A stretch of DNA of 64,000 nt from contig NZ_JBDUUH010000017.1 in the NCBI RefSeq assembly GCF_039939195.1, positions 1 to 64,000 on the forward strand, in the 5' to 3' direction. The notes under the pieces were generated by a model. That model ran no database searches. It was not told where the DNA came from and was given only the letters and a program-made list of their open reading frames with translations. Made by a program: the position numbers and the translations under genes. Shown piece after piece: positions 61,463 to 64,000 of this stretch (position 1 is its first letter; every line of letters begins with the position of its first letter). The stretch is from Foliimonas ilicis (lineage in GTDB: Bacteria; Pseudomonadota; Alphaproteobacteria; Rhizobiales; Rhizobiaceae).

Positions 61463-63102
61463 TGTGCAGCCTCCTGCGCACCGGCTTTCCCGACGCGAGG
61501 AGCGCCAAGCACGTTGTTCACATAGTCGCGCGGCAGATGCAGTCCCTGAGCCGTCGCCTCCATGTAGCGCATCACTGGTCCCGCCTGCACGGTCAGCAGC
61601 GCGCAGAGGAACAGAAGCGTCGCAACGGGTATCACTTCGATGATCAAAACACGCGGCACAGTGCCTTCAAGGGACGCCCAGAACGTCCTTATGCCCACGC
61701 GGGTCATAGCGATCAGCGCCGAAAGCCCTGAAAGGATGATAAGTGCGACCAAAGCCCATATTACGGGATGGATCTGCGCCGGTTCGCCCAGCCCATCAGG
61801 GTTGAACATGGCTGCCAGCAGGGCAAATTTGCCGATAAAACCGGAAAGCGGCGGCAGTCCGGCAAGCAGGATACCGCATGCCGCAAAACATATGCCGAGT
61901 ACGGCAAGCGTGCCGGGAATGGCCGTTCCGACCTCTTCCTCGACATCATCGTCGTCCGCATCGCCATAGGCTTCCATCGTCACTGCAAGAACGTTTGCAG
62001 CTGCGTCCTGCCCGCGTTCGACAAGCTCGATCAGCAGGAAGAAGGCGCTGATCGTCAGCGTCGAGCTGACGAGATAGAACAGTGCGCCGCCCGTGACACC
62101 GGTATTGCCGATGCCGACAGCCGCAAGCAGCGTTCCGGACGAAACAAGCACGCTATAGCCCGCAAGCCGGCCCATTGCCTGCGATGCCAGCACGCCGATC
62201 AGCCCGAATGTTATGGTCGCCATACCGCCATACAGCAGCCAGTCTCCGCCGAAGCCTGACGATGCGCCCGCCCCTGCCCCGAAAAGCAGCAGCGAAAGCC
62301 GCAGGATAATGTAGACACCGACCTTGCTCATGATCGCCATGATCGCGGCAACAGGCGCTACAGCCGCCGTATAGGTCGTCGGCAGCCAGAAGCTCAGCGG
62401 CCACATGCCCGCCTTCACAAGGAACGCCGTGCCGAGAATGGCCGCGCCAGCCTGCAACAGCATACGGTCTTCCGCCGCAACGGACGGTATCCGTACCGCC
62501 AGATCGGCCATGTTGAGCGTGCCGGTCACACCGTAGATCAGGGCAACGCCGATCAGGAACAGCGAGGAGGCGGCCAGATTGATCGCGATATAGTGCAGGC
62601 CCGCCTTCACGCGAACCGGCCCAGAACCGTGCAGCACAAGTCCATATGACGCCGCCAGCATCACTTCGAAAAACACGAAGAGATTGAACAGATCGCCAGT
62701 CAGGAACGCACCGTTCAGCCCCATCAAAAGAAGCTGGAACAGCGTATGGAAGTGCGGTCCCGCCTTGTGCCAGCGCGCCAGCGAGAAGACCAGCGCGGAC
62801 AAGCCCAGTATGCTGGTCAGCACCAGCATCATGGTCGACAGCCGGTCGGCCACCAGCACGATGCCGAAGGGTGCGGGCCAGTTGCCAAGCTGATAGACCC
62901 CGGTCGATGCCGTGCCGTCCAGTGTCGGCTGGTCGGCGTAATTCAGCAGGATAAGCGCCACGACAAGCACGCTGACTGCCGAAATCAGGCTGATTATGGT
63001 TTTCAGGCCGCGACGGCGCTCGTCGAACAGCAGCAGAAGCGCGCCCGCGACAAGCGGAATGAAGACCGGCGCGACGATCAGGTGACTTGACCAGGAGCCC
63101 AT
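61459..63102 (-). CDS. phaD: Na+(K+)/H+ antiporter subunit D
   Basis: 547 aa, about 14 transmembrane helices, with the proton-conducting antiporter (NuoL/M/N-like) core: GDLFNLFVFFEVMLAASYGLVL with Glu in the fifth helix, LVKAGMWPLSFWLP with Lys in the seventh. The start is an ATG at 63102 sharing a base with the subunit C stop; TTG at 63105 is the alternative. Carries proton translocation with PhaA. Confidence 0.93.
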   Translation of the reverse strand: MGSWSSHLIVAPVFIPLVAGALLLLFDERRRGLKTIISLISAVSVLVVALILLNYADQPTLDGTASTGVYQLGNWPAPFGIVLVADRLSTMMLVLTSILGLSALVFSLARWHKAGPHFHTLFQLLLMGLNGAFLTGDLFNLFVFFEVMLAASYGLVLHGSGPVRVKAGLHYIAINLAASSLFLIGVALIYGVTGTLNMADLAVRIPSVAAEDRMLLQAGAAILGTAFLVKAGMWPLSFWLPTTYTAAVAPVAAIMAIMSKVGVYIILRLSLLLFGAGAGASSGFGGDWLLYGGMATITFGLIGVLASQAMGRLAGYSVLVSSGTLLAAVGIGNTGVTGGALFYLVSSTLTISAFFLLIELVERGQDAAANVLAVTMEAYGDADDDDVEEEVGTAIPGTLAVLGICFAACGILLAGLPPLSGFIGKFALLAAMFNPDGLGEPAQIHPVIWALVALIILSGLSALIAMTRVGIRTFWASLEGTVPRVLIIEVIPVATLLFLCALLTVQAGPVMRYMEATAQGLHLPRDYVNNVLGAPRVGKAGAQEAAQ

Positions 63103-63440
63103 CAATTGCGCTCCCTTCCGTCAACATGGTCGGTGCCGGTCATGCCCCTGGATGCCAGAAGAACGACCAGAAACAGCGCCGTCATCGCAAAACCGATTAC
63201 GATTGCAGTCAGTACCAGCGCTTGCGGCACCGGATCGGTGAATTGCGCCGGATCGACCCTGCCCGAAGCGACCACCGGCGGCGCATTCATGCGCAGCCGT
63301 CCCATGCCGAAGATGAACAGATTGACCGCGTAGGAGATCAGCGAAAGGCCGATAATGACCTGATAGGTGCGTGGCCGCAGCAGCAGCCATACGCCGGAAC
63401 CGACCATCACACCGATTGCGATTGCGAGGACGAGTTCCAT
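63102..63440 (-). CDS. phaC: Na+(K+)/H+ antiporter subunit C
   Basis: 112 aa NuoK-like subunit, three helices, with conserved SYAVNLFIFGMGR and ADP/QALVLTAIVIGFA. Shares one base with the end of PhaAB and of PhaD. Short, normal length. Confidence 0.93.
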   Translation of the reverse strand: MELVLAIAIGVMVGSGVWLLLRPRTYQVIIGLSLISYAVNLFIFGMGRLRMNAPPVVASGRVDPAQFTDPVPQALVLTAIVIGFAMTALFLVVLLASRGMTGTDHVDGRERN

Positions 63441-64000
63441 TACGCCTCCTCCATCGCTGCGGTCGCGGCCGCTTTTTCGGCGCGCACCCTACGGATCGAT
63501 TGGTGGGCAAGAGCGATCAACATCAGCACGGTGGCGCCCACGACCAGCGAAAACACGCCAAGATCGAACAGGATGGCGCTGGCCGTCGGTACTTTTCCGA
63601 TAAATGGAACCTCCGTGTACTGGAAATAGGACGTCAGGAACGGATAGCCAAATATCCACGATCCGGCGCCTGTAAAGGCTGCAAACAGCAATCCGAGGCC
63701 GATCCAGCGCAGCGGAAGAATGCGCAGGCGGTCTTCCACCCATAGCGTTCCAGCACCCAGATATTGCAGGATAAAGCCGATCGCCATGGCGACACCGGCA
63801 GCAAACCCGCCGCCCGGCAGATCATGGCCGCGCATGAAGAGATACACCGCCATCATGATGATTACCGGGAACAGCCACTGCATGATCACAGATGGCACGA
63901 ACAGGTAATCGCTGACAGTCGCGCCCTTTTCGCGATCAGGCTGCGCCTCGTCGAATGCGTTCTGGATGCGCTGCTGTTCGGGCCGTTCGATGCTGTCCTG
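63440..64000 (-). CDS. phaAB: Na+(K+)/H+ antiporter subunit A/B fusion, C-terminal part (PhaAB)
   Basis: 186 residues visible; the frame is open to the window edge. The MrpB-like domain (from about 63898 down: VYLFMRGHDLPGGGFAAG, GYPFLTSYFQY) is preceded in frame, without a start or stop, by a hydrophilic stretch (ERPEQQRIQNAFDEAQPD), showing that B is fused to the end of the large A subunit as in rhizobial PhaAB rather than encoded separately. First gene of the leftward operon. Confidence 0.92.
   Translation of the reverse strand, partial: QDSIERPEQQRIQNAFDEAQPDREKGATVSDYLFVPSVIMQWLFPVIIMMAVYLFMRGHDLPGGGFAAGVAMAIGFILQYLGAGTLWVEDRLRILPLRWIGLGLLFAAFTGAGSWIFGYPFLTSYFQYTEVPFIGKVPTASAILFDLGVFSLVVGATVLMLIALAHQSIRRVRAEKAAATAAMEEA

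Overview
The window is a gene-dense, GC-rich chromosomal segment with no rRNA, tRNA, prophage, insertion sequence or CRISPR array that I could recognise. Gene content points to an alphaproteobacterium of the Hyphomicrobiales (Rhizobiales), most likely the Brucella/Ochrobactrum group: a cellulose locus with the rhizobial lipoprotein BcsN, a SyrB-like regulator, a PhaAB-type fused Na+(K+)/H+ antiporter operon, and many ABC/TRAP uptake systems with dedicated regulators, as on the second replicon of soil-living Brucellaceae. The genus is an inference.

Layout. (1) 1-5229: a carboxylic-acid catabolic locus: TRAP solute-binding protein (cut by the window edge), GntR/FCD regulator, 4-hydroxybutyrate-dehydrogenase-like iron alcohol dehydrogenase, CoA-acylating aldehyde dehydrogenase, and a divergent HMG-CoA-lyase-family gene. 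Two copies of a perfect operator-like palindrome lie in the divergent promoter. The enzymes fit oxidation of an omega-hydroxy acid to an acyl-CoA that is then cleaved; mevalonate is the substrate that makes best sense. (2) 5650-14535: cellulose operon bcsN-bcsA-bcsB-bcsZ-TPR, the last four coupled by 4-nt stop/start overlaps. (3) 14850-16000: two small unknown genes in hairpin-rich DNA. (4) 16169-23059: a Crp-family regulator with an intact cyclic-nucleotide-binding signature, a class III nucleotidyl cyclase, and a 1418-residue protein that fuses a cytochrome P450, a membrane hairpin and a DyP-type peroxidase. This is the most unusual gene in the window.

(5) 23272-35156: an eight-gene operon (dipeptide-type ABC transporter, M20 amidohydrolase, amidase, two aminoglycoside-phosphotransferase-fold kinases), divergent from an inositol-monophosphatase-family phosphatase and a DeoR regulator; it looks like an undescribed pathway for an amide- or ureido-containing alcohol. 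A strong internal terminator separates the solute-binding-protein gene from the rest. (6) 35274-42849: a giant autotransporter adhesin (Ig-like, IPT, Calx-beta, tandem putative-Ig repeats, beta-barrel) divergent from a two-component system; the shared promoter region has three AATTCT repeats spaced exactly 10 bp. (7) 43126-43803: SyrB-like regulator. (8) 44198-51790: fatty acid beta-oxidation operon (fadE, thiolase, fadJ-like, acetyl-CoA hydrolase/CoA-transferase). (9) 52008-52986: ParD-like protein coupled to a type I methionine aminopeptidase.

(10) 53138-59806: sugar ABC transporter (binding protein, two permeases, ATPase) divergent from a LacI regulator and an AGE-family sugar epimerase/isomerase, with paired LacI-type operators between them. 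(11) 60337-64000: pha/mrp antiporter operon read leftwards, phaAB (partial)-C-D-E-F-G. Function calls come from recognisable motifs and organisation; no database search was possible.
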